From the NCBI RefSeq assembly GCF_018130505.1, contig NZ_JAFCKH010000021.1, positions 1 through 36,896 on the forward strand: a stretch of DNA of 36,896 nucleotides. Direction: 5' to 3'. This stretch comes from Bradyrhizobium tropiciagri. GTDB lineage: Bacteria; Pseudomonadota; Alphaproteobacteria; Rhizobiales; Xanthobacteraceae. The notes under the pieces are model-generated. The model made no database searches, had not been told where the DNA came from, and was given only the letters and a program-made list of their open reading frames with translations. The translations under genes and the position numbers were made by a program. Of the stretch, positions 17,902 through 26,283 are shown in pieces (positions within the stretch are counted from its first letter, which is position 1; each line of letters opens with the position of its first letter).

Positions 17902-19242
17902 CTACTCCGCCGCCGCGTTCTGCCCTGGACCGCCGACGAATCCCGCGGGATCGCCGAAGCGTTCGATCATCACGGCGGTGAGGTCCTTGCTCTTGCTCGT
18001 CACGCAGGCGCCGGAGCGCACGGTGTAGCGGTCCTGGTGCTTGACGTGCGGCGGCGCCTCGCCGTTCTGCAGCGCGCGGGCGGCGTCCATCACCAGCTTG
18101 CGGAAATGCATGATGCCGAGATCGGTCGGGCCGAGATGCTCGCGGCTGCGGTCGGCGATCGGGCCCTGGCTGTCCTGCACCGCGGCGTCCTGCTCGGAGA
18201 CGCCCTTGATGCCGGTGTAGCTCCTGGTCCGCTGCAGCTTGCGATCGATCAGATAGTCGTTCGCCTTGTTGCGCAGCGGCACGTAGTTTTCGTCGACGAC
18301 GGCCATCACGCCGTTGCCGTTGCGGTAACCCTCGCGCTCGGCCCCGGTCAACGGGCGGTGCGGATTCCACGCATAAGTGTAGATCCAGCAACCGGTGTCG
18401 GTGACCGGCACGAAGGTCTGGCCGAAGATGTTCTCGCCCGGCATCGAGCTCGGCGCGTAGGCGTGGAACGGCATCAGGAACTGGGCGATGTGCCAGTAGA
18501 TATTGTCGCTGCCGGTGAGCCGGCCGCCGGCGACGGTCAGCCCGGCCTCGTGCGGATTGATCTTGATCACCGGCCGCGGATCTTCCGCGATCCAGCGCAT
18601 GTGATCGGTCGCGACCCGCGTCAGCGGATTCACGAAATGCTTCTTGATGTCGAGGATCTCGTTCTCCTCCTTTTCGAAGGAGAGATGCGCGAAGGTGAAA
18701 TGCGCGGTGTCGATCGAGCCTTCCACCGCCTGCACCCAGTTGCAGTCCTGCCATTTCTTGGTGACGAAGCGGTGCGAGGCCGGCAGCAGCGCCATCTCCA
18801 GCGCCGGCAATTCCGGCATCGCTTCCGCCGGGCCCATATAGGCCCAGATCATCTCGCCCCATTCGCGTACCGGATAGGATTTGATGCGGATCAGGTCCTT
18901 GGCATTGAGGTCCGGATACGAGGTCGGCATGTCGACGCAGCGGCCGTCGGTGTCGAACTTCCAGCCGTGATAGACGCAGCGGATGCCGCATTCCTCGTTG
19001 CGGCCGAGCCAGAGATTGGCGCCGCGATGCGGGCAGTACTGGTCGACGACCCCGACCACGCCGCGCGAGTCGCGGAAGGCGAGCAGCTCCTCGCCCATCA
19101 CCACGATCTTCTTCGGGTCGCTGTCGGGCTCGGGGAGTTCTTCGGAGAGCAGCACCGGGATCCAGAACCGGCGCAGCAATTCGCCCATGCCCGTTCCGGC
19201 ACCGGACTCGGTGAGGAACTTGTTGTCTTCGGCGCGCAGCAT
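17902..19242 (-). CDS. Rieske non-haem iron aromatic ring oxygenase, phthalate 4,5-dioxygenase-like alpha subunit
   Basis: A 446-residue oxygenase component. The Rieske [2Fe-2S] ligands are Cys70/His72 (CPHRG) and Cys89/His92 (CVYHGW). The mononuclear iron site is Asp178, His181 and His186, in the context NWVQAVEGSIDTAH typical of the phthalate-dioxygenase branch. Such enzymes need a reductase, which is not nearby, so it must borrow electrons from a partner encoded elsewhere. The aromatic or aryl-ether substrate is unknown. GGGAGG stands before the ATG at 19242. Confidence 0.92.
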   Translation of the reverse strand: MLRAEDNKFLTESGAGTGMGELLRRFWIPVLLSEELPEPDSDPKKIVVMGEELLAFRDSRGVVGVVDQYCPHRGANLWLGRNEECGIRCVYHGWKFDTDGRCVDMPTSYPDLNAKDLIRIKSYPVREWGEMIWAYMGPAEAMPELPALEMALLPASHRFVTKKWQDCNWVQAVEGSIDTAHFTFAHLSFEKEENEILDIKKHFVNPLTRVATDHMRWIAEDPRPVIKINPHEAGLTVAGGRLTGSDNIYWHIAQFLMPFHAYAPSSMPGENIFGQTFVPVTDTGCWIYTYAWNPHRPLTGAEREGYRNGNGVMAVVDENYVPLRNKANDYLIDRKLQRTRSYTGIKGVSEQDAAVQDSQGPIADRSREHLGPTDLGIMHFRKLVMDAARALQNGEAPPHVKHQDRYTVRSGACVTSKSKDLTAVMIERFGDPAGFVGGPGQNAAAE

Positions 19243-19322
19243 GGACGGCCTCCCGATGTATTGTTTTTTGAAGTCTCTCGCGTGTCATCCCGACGCGTCA
19301 ACTTGATAGCCGCTCGGACCTA

Positions 19323-19352
19323 GGAATGCTGACGCAATGTCGTCAGCATTCC
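19323..19352. other. Perfect 12-bp inverted repeat at the left edge of the island
   Basis: GGAATGCTGACG (19323-19334) and CGTCAGCATTCC (19341-19352) pair perfectly around CAATGT. It lies where base composition begins to shift. It is not a terminator for either neighbour in an obvious way. It could be an operator for the Rieske gene or a scar of integration. Confidence 0.55.
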
Positions 19353-19516
19353 GTCCGCGCCACTCGGCTCGACAAGAAATTGCAACCACGCTGCATGGAT
19401 ATCCCCACACTTGGCCCCAGAAAAAAAGCCGAATCACGGGGATTCCGGTTCGGTGTCGAGCGTTATAGAATCAGTAACCGTCAATTGAATCGCCTCAATT
19501 TGTTCCTATTTTGTTC

Positions 19517-19545
19517 TTGAAGCGATCGAAGAACTTGTGTAAAAA
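19517..19545 (+). promoter_or_regulatory. Candidate promoter for the island
   Basis: TTGAAG (19517-19522), a 17-base spacer and TAAAAA (19540-19545) resemble a sigma-70 promoter. It lies about 25 bp before the small gene at 19570. Confidence 0.3.
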
Positions 19546-19569
19546 CAAAGATCTAAATAGGAGACAGTT

Positions 19570-19770
19570 ATGGCAGATCTTCCAAAGATTGACTCCGTGG
19601 GACTGCGTCTAGCAAAACTTAAGGGCGCAGAGCAGGTCTCTTCAGTGGCTAGGATTGCAATTGGAAAAGGCAACGTGGGCCAGGACCAATCGCGCCACTC
19701 GGGTCGGAGCGGGGTTGGGGATGGCAAGAAGGCTGTACACTCCACAGGCGGACGAAAAGCGGGTCAATAA
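19570..19770 (+). CDS. Small hypothetical protein overlapping the dGTPase gene start
   Basis: A 66-residue frame starting MADLPKIDSVGLRLAKL with a very good ribosome site (TAGGAGA at 19558-19564). It is hydrophilic, Gly/Lys-rich at the end, and matches no family I know. It overlaps the first part of the dGTPase gene in a different frame, so it may be a leader that couples translation. It could also be the original N-terminus of the dGTPase, separated by a frameshift. Confidence 0.4.
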   Translation: MADLPKIDSVGLRLAKLKGAEQVSSVARIAIGKGNVGQDQSRHSGRSGVGDGKKAVHSTGGRKAGQ

Positions 19771-21160
19771 GGTCGCCCCAAAGGGAGGTGATGCCCGAAC
19801 AGCCTATCGGCGCGATGTAGCTCGATTGATGCATTCGCCGTGCTTTCGTCGCTTGCAGGGAAAAGCGCAGCTTTTTCCATCTGATGAAAATGATTTTTTC
19901 AGAAATCGGCTAACGCACAGTCTGGAGGTCGCGCAGATCGCGACCGGCATCGCTCTAAATCTCAACAATAGTGAGAAGGAGCTCACGCGCTCACCTATCG
20001 ATCTCGACTTGGTATATTTCGCCGCTCTCGCTCACGATCTCGGACACCCTCCGTTCGGCCATGATGGTGAACGGGCCCTGGACGAGTTGATGAAGGCCCA
20101 TGGCGGGTTCGAAGGAAACGCGCAAACCATCCGCATCCTAACAAGGCTTGAGAAAAAGGAAATCGAGCGGGTAGTCGTCAAGGGACGCGATGCCAGAACA
20201 GGACTGAACTTAACCTATCGCACGCTCGCTTCCATTTTGAAGTATGACAGGGCTATCGCGCCAAAACGCAGAAGAGGAAGTGACGTCGTAAAGGGCTACT
20301 ACGCGAGTGAGGCAACGCTGATCCGAGACATTCGGTCTTCAATCGCTCCTCGCTGTAGATCGGGGAAGTTCAAAACGCTTGAGTGCAGCATTATGGACCT
20401 CGCTGATGACATCGCATATTCGACGTACGATCTTGAAGATGCGTTCAAGGCAGGATTCCTCTCCCCCCTTTCAATGGCGGCTGCGCCGAATTCGCTCAAG
20501 CGACGCATAGCGGATGTGGTCAATCAGAAGATGCGTAAGGGCTATCCGAAGACGCTGTGTGATCAAGAAGCACTCAACATTGATGGAGTCGACAGAATTG
20601 TGCTCTCCATGACGAGGGGTATCTTCGAGCCGTCACAAGGCCTATTCGAGCGCATGAAGCGAACAAAGATGTCAAACGAAGAACTCAGCTACGCACTCTC
20701 TGCTGAGGTGTCTGCTGGTTCGACGATGCTTCAAGAGGAGGGAAGATTTCGAAACGAATTCACATCTAGGCTAGTTTACGCTTTCATGTCGAACATTGAG
20801 TTCAAATGGAACGCGCGTGCACCAGCCCTTAGCTCTGTCCGATTGAACCTTGGTACCTTCCAAACGATTGAAGTGCTCAAGAGATTTGCTTACGAAGCGC
20901 TCGTAATGTCCAACCGTTTCAAGATGGCTGATCGACGGGGGCGCGAAATCATCGAGCACATCTTTAAGGCTCTAACGCAAAAGGGCGGAGAGAAGCTTTT
21001 GCCGCATGACGTCAGAGCGACCTACGAAGCCTCAAATAGCAGGCAATGGCGTCTCAGGACCGTATGTGATTTTATTGCGAGCATGACCGATCGCTATTGT
21101 GTTGAATTCTATTCGCGCTTGATCGGAATCAATGCGCCTTCAATCTATAAGCCGTACTAA
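19721..21160 (+). CDS. dgt: dGTPase-family HD-domain dNTP triphosphohydrolase
   Basis: Dgt enzymes split dNTPs, classically dGTP, into deoxynucleoside and triphosphate. From 19721 the protein is 479 residues. HD-domain metal ligands are visible in THSLEVA, in LAHDLGHPPFGHDGE and in the late Asp of MDLADDIAYSTYDLED; NAQTIRIL and LTYRTLASILKYD are further family marks. I prefer the ATG at 19721 (MARRLYTPQ), preceded by GGAG-rich sequence; an in-frame ATG at 19655 would add 22 basic residues. Codon use is much less GC-rich than the neighbours, which points to horizontal transfer. Most Rhizobiales have their own housekeeping dgt, so this is probably an extra, possibly anti-phage, copy. Confidence 0.85.
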   Translation: MARRLYTPQADEKRVNKVAPKGGDARTAYRRDVARLMHSPCFRRLQGKAQLFPSDENDFFRNRLTHSLEVAQIATGIALNLNNSEKELTRSPIDLDLVYFAALAHDLGHPPFGHDGERALDELMKAHGGFEGNAQTIRILTRLEKKEIERVVVKGRDARTGLNLTYRTLASILKYDRAIAPKRRRGSDVVKGYYASEATLIRDIRSSIAPRCRSGKFKTLECSIMDLADDIAYSTYDLEDAFKAGFLSPLSMAAAPNSLKRRIADVVNQKMRKGYPKTLCDQEALNIDGVDRIVLSMTRGIFEPSQGLFERMKRTKMSNEELSYALSAEVSAGSTMLQEEGRFRNEFTSRLVYAFMSNIEFKWNARAPALSSVRLNLGTFQTIEVLKRFAYEALVMSNRFKMADRRGREIIEHIFKALTQKGGEKLLPHDVRATYEASNSRQWRLRTVCDFIASMTDRYCVEFYSRLIGINAPSIYKPY

Positions 21161-21184
21161 TCCCCTGGCCGATCGTTGATTAGT
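21156..21184 (+). terminator. Weak hairpin at the dGTPase 3' end
   Basis: ACTAATC (21156-21162) and GATTAGT (21178-21184) pair perfectly across 15 bases; the TAA stop is inside the left arm. The stem is AT-rich and lacks a T-run, so terminator activity is doubtful. Confidence 0.3.
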
Positions 21185-21276
21185 CCATACATTAAGACCG
21201 ATGAGAAATAGGCATTGGCCTCAGCAAATGCCGATTGCGGCCGGCAAAATTAGAATCGCCAGCTTTGATACCATTC

Positions 21277-22170
21277 TTACACCGGCCGCTCGCCCTTCAC
21301 CGTCACGCGCGTGCCGGACCGCGTGTGCGGCCAGTAGTCCCACATCGCGCGGTGCTGGGCGCAGCGGTTGTCCCAGAACGCGATCGCGTTCTCGGTCCAG
21401 CGGAAGCGGCACTGGAACAGCGGGTTCTCGGCGTGCTGGTAAAGATAGGCCAGCATGGCATCGCTCTCATCGCGCGGGACGCCGACGATGAAGCGGGTGA
21501 AGCCGCGGTTGACGTAGAGCGCCTTTTTCCCGGTCACTGGATGGGTGCGCACAATCGGATGTTCGGCGCGCGGATATTCCCGTTTGTCGGCGACGCCGTA
21601 ATTGGCGTAGAGCCCGCGATAGGTCTGCTCGCCGTCATGCAGCGCGGTCAGCCCGTCGAGATAGGCCTTCATGCGGTCCGACAGCGCCTCATAGGCCGCG
21701 TACATGTTGGCGAACAGCGTGTCGCCGCCGCGCGGCGGGCACTGCTTGATGTAGAGAATCGAGCCCATCGGCGGCTCGAGGTCGCAGGACACATCGGTGT
21801 GCCAGCCCTCGCCATTGGCGCGCGGCGAATCCTTGTCGGCATAGATCTTCATCAGCGCCGGATCACCCTCGTTCGGCGCAGCGGGATGCACATGCAGTTC
21901 GCCGAACTTGCGGCCGAAGGCGAGGTGTTGGGCCGGGGTGATGTGCTGGTCGCGGAAGAAGATGACGAGGTTCTCGGCGAGCGCGCGATGGATCTCGTCC
22001 ATCTGGCGGTTGGAGCGCGTCTCGTCGTCGATGAGTTTGGCGATATCGACGCCGGAAATCTCCGCGCCGATGATCGGCGTCAGCTTCTCGACGCCGATGG
22101 TCTCAAAGGGCTCGGTGGAATCGGCGGTGTGCCGATAGCGCGGGCCTTGCTTGCCGGACAGTGAGCTCAT
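21277..22170 (-). CDS. TauD/TfdA family Fe(II)/2-oxoglutarate dioxygenase
   Basis: A 297-residue oxygenase that would hydroxylate a substrate, often a sulfonate, aryloxyalkanoate or similar, using 2-oxoglutarate and O2. The iron ligands are His124 and Asp126 (GWHTDVS) and His273 (CAQHRAMWDY), and Arg284 (RSGTR) binds the 2-oxoglutarate carboxylate. I start at the ATG at 22170 (MSSLSGKQGPRYRH); the longer open frame upstream is translated repeat DNA. No sulfonate transporter genes are adjacent, so taurine use is not supported here. It lies at the right edge of the AT-richer island and has normal GC-rich codons. Confidence 0.9.
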   Translation of the reverse strand: MSSLSGKQGPRYRHTADSTEPFETIGVEKLTPIIGAEISGVDIAKLIDDETRSNRQMDEIHRALAENLVIFFRDQHITPAQHLAFGRKFGELHVHPAAPNEGDPALMKIYADKDSPRANGEGWHTDVSCDLEPPMGSILYIKQCPPRGGDTLFANMYAAYEALSDRMKAYLDGLTALHDGEQTYRGLYANYGVADKREYPRAEHPIVRTHPVTGKKALYVNRGFTRFIVGVPRDESDAMLAYLYQHAENPLFQCRFRWTENAIAFWDNRCAQHRAMWDYWPHTRSGTRVTVKGERPV

Positions 22171-22250
22171 GGGCGTGCTCCCGATCGTTCTTGATTGGGA
22201 GCATGGTAGCGCGCGTCGACGGAAGCGCAATCGCCGCCGCAAACATATCT

Positions 22251-22428
22251 GTCGTCCCGGACAAGCCAACGGGTCGGCGCAGAGCGCCGCCCGATGACAG
22301 GCTCCGCGAAGCGAAGCGCAGATCCGGGAGCCATAACCACAGGGTGGTGTTTTGCGAAGGCTGGTAACCCACGTCTCGCACCACAACCACCGCCTGTGGT
22401 TATGGGTCCCGGCCTTCACCGGGACGAC
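22251..22428. repeat. Composite palindromic repeat (GTCGTCCCGG type), second copy
   Basis: The right arm (22394-22428) is nearly the same as the right arm at 17842-17876. The left side is broken up: the GTCGTCCCGG core is at 22251-22260, and a CCATAACCACAG piece is at about 22331-22342, separated by other repeat-like sequence. It looks like a palindrome into which another repeat was inserted. Confidence 0.75.
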
Positions 22429-22458
22429 AGCGGAGTGTGGGTTAAGAGCGGAGTGAAA

Positions 22459-23748
22459 TTACTCCGCCGCTCCCGCCGTCTCCGGCAGCTTGGCGCCGTT
22501 GCCGTAGCGCTGGTCGATGTAGTCGATCACCAGCGCCTTGAAGTCGGCGGCGATGCCGGGGCCGCGCAGGGTGCGGAACTTCTTGCCGTCGACGAAGACG
22601 GGCGCGGCCGGCGCTTCGCCGGTGCCGGGCAGCGAGATGCCGATATTGGCGTGCTTGGATTCGCCGGGGCCGTTGACGATGCAGCCCATCACCGCGACGT
22701 TGAGCTGCTCGACACCAGGATACTTGGTCTTCCAGGCCGGCATCTCATCGCGGATGAAATCCTGGATCGAGCGCGCCAGCTCCTGGAACGTGGTCGAGGT
22801 GGTGCGGCCGCAGCCCGGGCAGGCCGCCACCAGCGGCACGAAGGTGCGGAAGCCCATGGTCTGCAGCAATTCCTGCGCGACCTGCACTTCGAGCGTGCGG
22901 TCGCCGCCGGGCTCCGGCGTCAGCGAGATGCGGATGGTGTCGCCGATGCCCTGCTGCAGCAGGATGCCGAGCGCGGCCGAGGAGGCGACGATGCCCTTCG
23001 AGCCCATGCCGGCTTCGGTGAGGCCGAGATGGATCGCGTAATCCGAGCGGCGCGCCAGCTCCTGATACACCGCGATCAGATCCTGCACGGCGGAAACCTT
23101 CGCCGACAGGATCATCTTGTTCTTGGGCATGCCGAGCTCTTGGGCGCGCGCGGCCGACAGCAGCGCCGACTGCACCATCGCCTCGCGGGTGACCGCGCGG
23201 GCGTCGCGCGGATTCGGCGAGGCGGTGTTCTCGTCCATCAGCTTGGTGAGCAGCTCCTGATCGAGCGAGCCCCAATTGGCGCCGATGCGCACCGGCTTGT
23301 CGTTCTTGTTGGCGATCTCGATGATGTCGGCGAACTGGGTGTCGCGCTTGTTCTTGAAGCCGACATTGCCGGGATTGATGCGGTACTTGTCGAGCGCCTC
23401 GGCGCAATCAGGATACTCGGCGAGCAGCTTGTGGCCGATATAGTGGAAGTCGCCGATCAGGGGCGTCGTGAGGCCGAGCTTGCGCAGGCCGTCGCGGATG
23501 TGCGGCACGGCAGCGGCGGCCTCCTCGCGATCGACGGTGATGCGCACCATCTCGGAGCCGGCGCGGGACAGCGCCGCGACCTGGGCGATGGTGCCCTGGA
23601 TATCGGCGGTGTCGGTGTTGGTCATCGACTGCACGACGATCGGCGCACCGCCGCCGACGGCAACGTTGCCGACCATGACCTGCGTGGTTTGGTGCCGCGG
23701 CGCAGGGCCAGCGACGTCGTCTTGCGGCAAAATCTCGGGCTTGTTCAT
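22459..23748 (-). CDS. ispG: 4-hydroxy-3-methylbut-2-en-1-yl diphosphate synthase
   Basis: The sixth-step enzyme of the MEP isoprenoid pathway (GcpE), a [4Fe-4S] protein that turns MEcPP into HMBPP. The 429-residue protein has the N-terminal TIM-barrel start [20 protein letters not shown], and the cluster ligands in CPGCGR plus a third Cys in [10 protein letters not shown]. The length fits the bacterial two-domain form. Its product pathway feeds farnesyl diphosphate synthase (ispA, about 8 kb away), though the two are not linked. The Shine-Dalgarno is weak (GAGACG). Confidence 0.97.
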   Translation of the reverse strand: MNKPEILPQDDVAGPAPRHQTTQVMVGNVAVGGGAPIVVQSMTNTDTADIQGTIAQVAALSRAGSEMVRITVDREEAAAAVPHIRDGLRKLGLTTPLIGDFHYIGHKLLAEYPDCAEALDKYRINPGNVGFKNKRDTQFADIIEIANKNDKPVRIGANWGSLDQELLTKLMDENTASPNPRDARAVTREAMVQSALLSAARAQELGMPKNKMILSAKVSAVQDLIAVYQELARRSDYAIHLGLTEAGMGSKGIVASSAALGILLQQGIGDTIRISLTPEPGGDRTLEVQVAQELLQTMGFRTFVPLVAACPGCGRTTSTTFQELARSIQDFIRDEMPAWKTKYPGVEQLNVAVMGCIVNGPGESKHANIGISLPGTGEAPAAPVFVDGKKFRTLRGPGIAADFKALVIDYIDQRYGNGAKLPETAGAAE

Positions 23749-24014
23749 GGCGTCTCGAATATCAGGTTTTGGTGACAGTCACCAAGGGGGCCAAAGGGGC
23801 GGCGGCTCCGCGCTCAGGCGGCCGAGCGGTCATGTTCCGGAGTGAATTCAACAGCTTATGCCGCCGATTGCGGCCAAAGGCAAGCCATGCAGCGGCGGTC
23901 TGCATGACCAGCTATATTGGACCGGATGGGGTTAAATCAAAGGGCAAAGTCGCAGCTTTTCATGTGATCCGGAGCATCTTAGCATCCTGTTAAGGCACCG
24001 AGGGAGGACGCGAC

Positions 24015-24890
24015 ATGGCCGGCCACAGCGAGCTGATCACCACGGCGGAACTCGCCGACGTCCTCTCCCGGCCCGATCTGCGGCTGTTCGACTGCACCAC
24101 CTACCTGGAGCCGGCGCCCGCCGGCAGCGGCATTCCCTATATTGTCGTCTCGGGCCGCCAGACGTTCGAGGCCGGGCACATCCCGGGCGCGAACTTCGTC
24201 GATCTACAGGCCGAATTCTCCGATGCCCGCACCGAATTGCGCTTCATGATGCCCGAGGTCGGCCAGCTCGAGGCCGCGTTCGGCCGCCATGGCATCTCGG
24301 CGAACAGCCGCGTGGTGCTTTATTCGATCGGCACCGCGATGTGGGCGACGCGGTTCTGGTGGATGCTGCGCGCGCTGGGCTTCGACGGCGCCGCCGTGCT
24401 CGACGGCGGCATCGACAAATGGACCGCGGAGGGCCGCGACATCGAGACCGGCCTCGCCGGCGGCTATCCGCCCGCGACCTTCTCCGCGCGGCCGCGCGAA
24501 GGCCTGTTCGTCGACAAGCACGACGTGCTCGCCGCCACGTCCGAGGCCGACACCGTCATCGTCAACGCGCTCGGTCCGCAGTTCTACAAAGGCCTGGAGC
24601 CGAGCCGCTACGGCCGCCCCGGCCGCATCCCCGGCAGCGTCAGCGTGCCGGCGGCAACCCTGATCGATCCCAAGAGCAAGGCCTTCCTCCCGCCGGCCGA
24701 GGCCGAAGCAGCATTCGCCGCGCAGGGCATCAGCAAGGACAAGCGGGTCGTTGCCTATTGCGGCGGCGGCATCTCGGCGACCATCGACCTGTTCCAGCTG
24801 CACCGGCTCGGCTACGACAACCTCACGCTCTATGACGGCTCGATGGGCGAATGGGCGAAGGATGAGACGTTGCCGATCGAGCGAGGCTGA
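24015..24890 (+). CDS. Two-domain sulfurtransferase (thiosulfate/3-mercaptopyruvate type)
   Basis: A 291-residue protein with two rhodanese domains (about 8-140 and 160-285). The active Cys249 lies in YCGGGISAT of the second domain. The first domain has Ser104 in the matching loop (LYSIGTAMW), so it is catalytically silent, as usual in this family. The loop CGGGIS is closer to mercaptopyruvate sulfurtransferases (CG-S-G-V-T type) than to thiosulfate rhodanese (CRKGVT), but substrate choice stays open. GGGAGGA precedes the ATG. Confidence 0.9.
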   Translation: MAGHSELITTAELADVLSRPDLRLFDCTTYLEPAPAGSGIPYIVVSGRQTFEAGHIPGANFVDLQAEFSDARTELRFMMPEVGQLEAAFGRHGISANSRVVLYSIGTAMWATRFWWMLRALGFDGAAVLDGGIDKWTAEGRDIETGLAGGYPPATFSARPREGLFVDKHDVLAATSEADTVIVNALGPQFYKGLEPSRYGRPGRIPGSVSVPAATLIDPKSKAFLPPAEAEAAFAAQGISKDKRVVAYCGGGISATIDLFQLHRLGYDNLTLYDGSMGEWAKDETLPIERG

Positions 24891-24917
24891 GTGGGGAGTA
24901 CGTGATCCATCCGCATC

Positions 24918-24943
24918 GTCGTCCTGGCGAAAGCCAGGACGAC
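24918..24943 (+). terminator. Perfect 11-bp hairpin with a GAAA loop after the sulfurtransferase gene
   Basis: GTCGTCCTGGC (24918-24928) and GCCAGGACGAC (24933-24943) enclose GAAA, a stable tetraloop. The stem is a short version of the GTCGTCCCGG repeat core. No T-run follows, so it may rather protect the 3' end of the transcript. Confidence 0.6.
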
Positions 24944-24981
24944 TGCGAGTTCGTGGCGCGTCGTTCACCACACAACGCGGC

Positions 24982-25085
24982 GTCATCACCCGGCTTGACC
25001 GGGTGATCGAGTATTCCAGAGGCAGTAAGTGCTTGAGCCGAGAGGCCGCGGCGTACTGGATCGCCCGGTCGAGCCGGGCGATGAC
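24982..25085. repeat. Inverted repeat pair (CCCGGCTTGACCGGG type)
   Basis: Arms at 24982-25013 and 25054-25085 are 32 bases each and match at 28 positions as inverted copies; each arm is itself a small hairpin. A related copy in opposite orientation is at 30261-30305, and another fragment at 63-92. It lies between the convergent sulfurtransferase and EamA genes. Confidence 0.85.
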
Positions 25086-25117
25086 AGCGGTGGGTGGGGA
25101 TGTGGCCGGGGCTGCCG

Positions 25118-26074
25118 TCACGCCGGCACGTTCGGATCCGGCGTCACTTTCGGGTCGGGCTTGTTGACGAGATAGAGGCCGGCGATCACCAGCAGCGCGG
25201 CGACGCCGAACACCGGGGTCAGGGTGTCGTGCATGATGAAATACGCCGCGACCACACCGAACAGCGGGGTCACGAAGGTGAAGGCGGAGAGCTTGCTCGC
25301 CGAATAGGTCTTCACCATCGCGAACCAGATCACGAAGGTGCAGCCGACCACCCACACCGCCTGGTAGGCCAGCAGCGAAATCGACAGCGCGCTCGGGACG
25401 TGGTCGATGCGCTCGCCGGCGATCCAGGAGGCGAGGCCGAGAATCGGGATCGAGATCGCGACCTGGTAGCCGAGCGCCTTTTCCGGCGCGGCGTTGCGAA
25501 GGCGCGTGCCCTTGGCGACCAGTGTGGTCGCCGCCCACAGCGCGCCGCCGCCGACCACCAAGAGGTCACCGAGCAGCACCGTGGCGTCGACATTGGGCTG
25601 CGGCACGCCGATGGCGAGCGCGACGCCGGCAAAGCTCAGCGCCAGCCCGCTCCACTGCACGGTGGAGAGCCGCTCGCCGAGGAACTGGTGCGAGCCGAGC
25701 GCGACGAAGAACGGCGCGGTGTAGAGGAACACCGACGCGCGCGACGCTGAGGTGAAGACCAGCCCGGTGAAGATCAGGACGAATTCGAGCCCGAACATCA
25801 GCCCGGCGACGATGCCCGGAACGAGCGAGCCGTCGTGCTTGAAGAATTTCACGCCGCGCAGCCAGCCGACGATCAGCATCACCGGCAGCGCGCCGGCGGA
25901 GCGGATCATCGCCTGCAGCATCGGCGGCACGTCGGGCAGCGCCAGCTTGACCGCGAGCTGGTTGAAGCCCCAGCTCACGCACAGCATCAGCATGATGGCG
26001 ATGGCGCCCGGCGGCAGGCCGTGCCCGACGGTGACGGGCCTTGCTGCATTGGCTGAGATCGCTTGGGTCGACAT
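25118..26074 (-). CDS. EamA/DMT superfamily permease
   Basis: A 318-residue inner-membrane transporter with about ten hydrophobic segments in two EamA repeats (about 25-155 and 168-300). Its hydrophilic C-terminus has a repeated KPDPKVTPDPNVPA sequence. GAGGA precedes the ATG at 26074. The substrate is unknown. It is a different subtype from the permease at 5194-6066: sequence similarity is only at family level. Confidence 0.9.
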   Translation of the reverse strand: MSTQAISANAARPVTVGHGLPPGAIAIMLMLCVSWGFNQLAVKLALPDVPPMLQAMIRSAGALPVMLIVGWLRGVKFFKHDGSLVPGIVAGLMFGLEFVLIFTGLVFTSASRASVFLYTAPFFVALGSHQFLGERLSTVQWSGLALSFAGVALAIGVPQPNVDATVLLGDLLVVGGGALWAATTLVAKGTRLRNAAPEKALGYQVAISIPILGLASWIAGERIDHVPSALSISLLAYQAVWVVGCTFVIWFAMVKTYSASKLSAFTFVTPLFGVVAAYFIMHDTLTPVFGVAALLVIAGLYLVNKPDPKVTPDPNVPA

Positions 26075-26118
26075 GGTTCCTCGCGGGCCGGTTTTATCGG
26101 CGTGTTGTTGTTATGAGC

Positions 26119-26259
26119 CCCCTCGCCCCGCTCTTGCGGGGAGAGGGTCGGGGTGAGGGGCCGGCTCCGCAAATTGGATAGAGGTGAGACCACGGAGTGT
26201 CCCCCTCACCCGAAATTCGCTAGCGCGAATTTCGACCTCTCCCCGCAAGCGGGGCGAGG
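26119..26259. repeat. Palindromic repeat with a nested smaller palindrome
   Basis: Left arm 26119-26160 and right arm 26202-26259 match as inverted copies (core CTCTCCCCGCAAG... GGGGCGAGG), but the right arm carries an extra 24-base insert whose ends CGAAATTCG and CGAATTTCG are inverted copies around CTAGCG (about 26211-26234). It lies between the EamA and Zur genes. Confidence 0.8.
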
Positions 26260-26283
26260 TGACTCGAAGGTGGCGCGGGTCAA

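Larger units (their letters stand above)
19243..19569. other. 327-bp gene-free left flank of the AT-richer island
   Basis: Holds the promoter region of the Rieske gene (minus strand), a perfect 12-bp hairpin (19323-19352), and AT-richer DNA leading to the dGTPase island with a candidate promoter (19517-19545). A 64-codon open frame (19326-19520) has no ribosome site and no recognisable content; I do not call it. Confidence 0.5.

Noticed and set aside
17486-19288. 600-codon minus-strand frame across the Rieske gene and the antiporter end
   Set aside because: It overlaps the Rieske oxygenase in another frame and runs through a palindromic repeat. The translation is Arg/Gly/Asp-rich with no domain.
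18037-19323. 428-codon plus-strand frame antisense to the Rieske gene
   Set aside because: Shadow frame; the Rieske ligands are on the opposite strand.
19326-19520. 64-codon frame left of the dGTPase island
   Set aside because: It starts in the 12-bp inverted repeat, lacks a ribosome site and matches no family.
21277-22170. Taurine-use operon around the TauD-like gene
   Set aside because: No tauABC transporter genes are adjacent, so only the family-level call is justified.
22294-23775. 493-codon plus-strand frame antisense to ispG
   Set aside because: ispG on the other strand has every cluster ligand and full length. The antisense frame starts in a repeat and is His/Arg/Ala-rich shadow.
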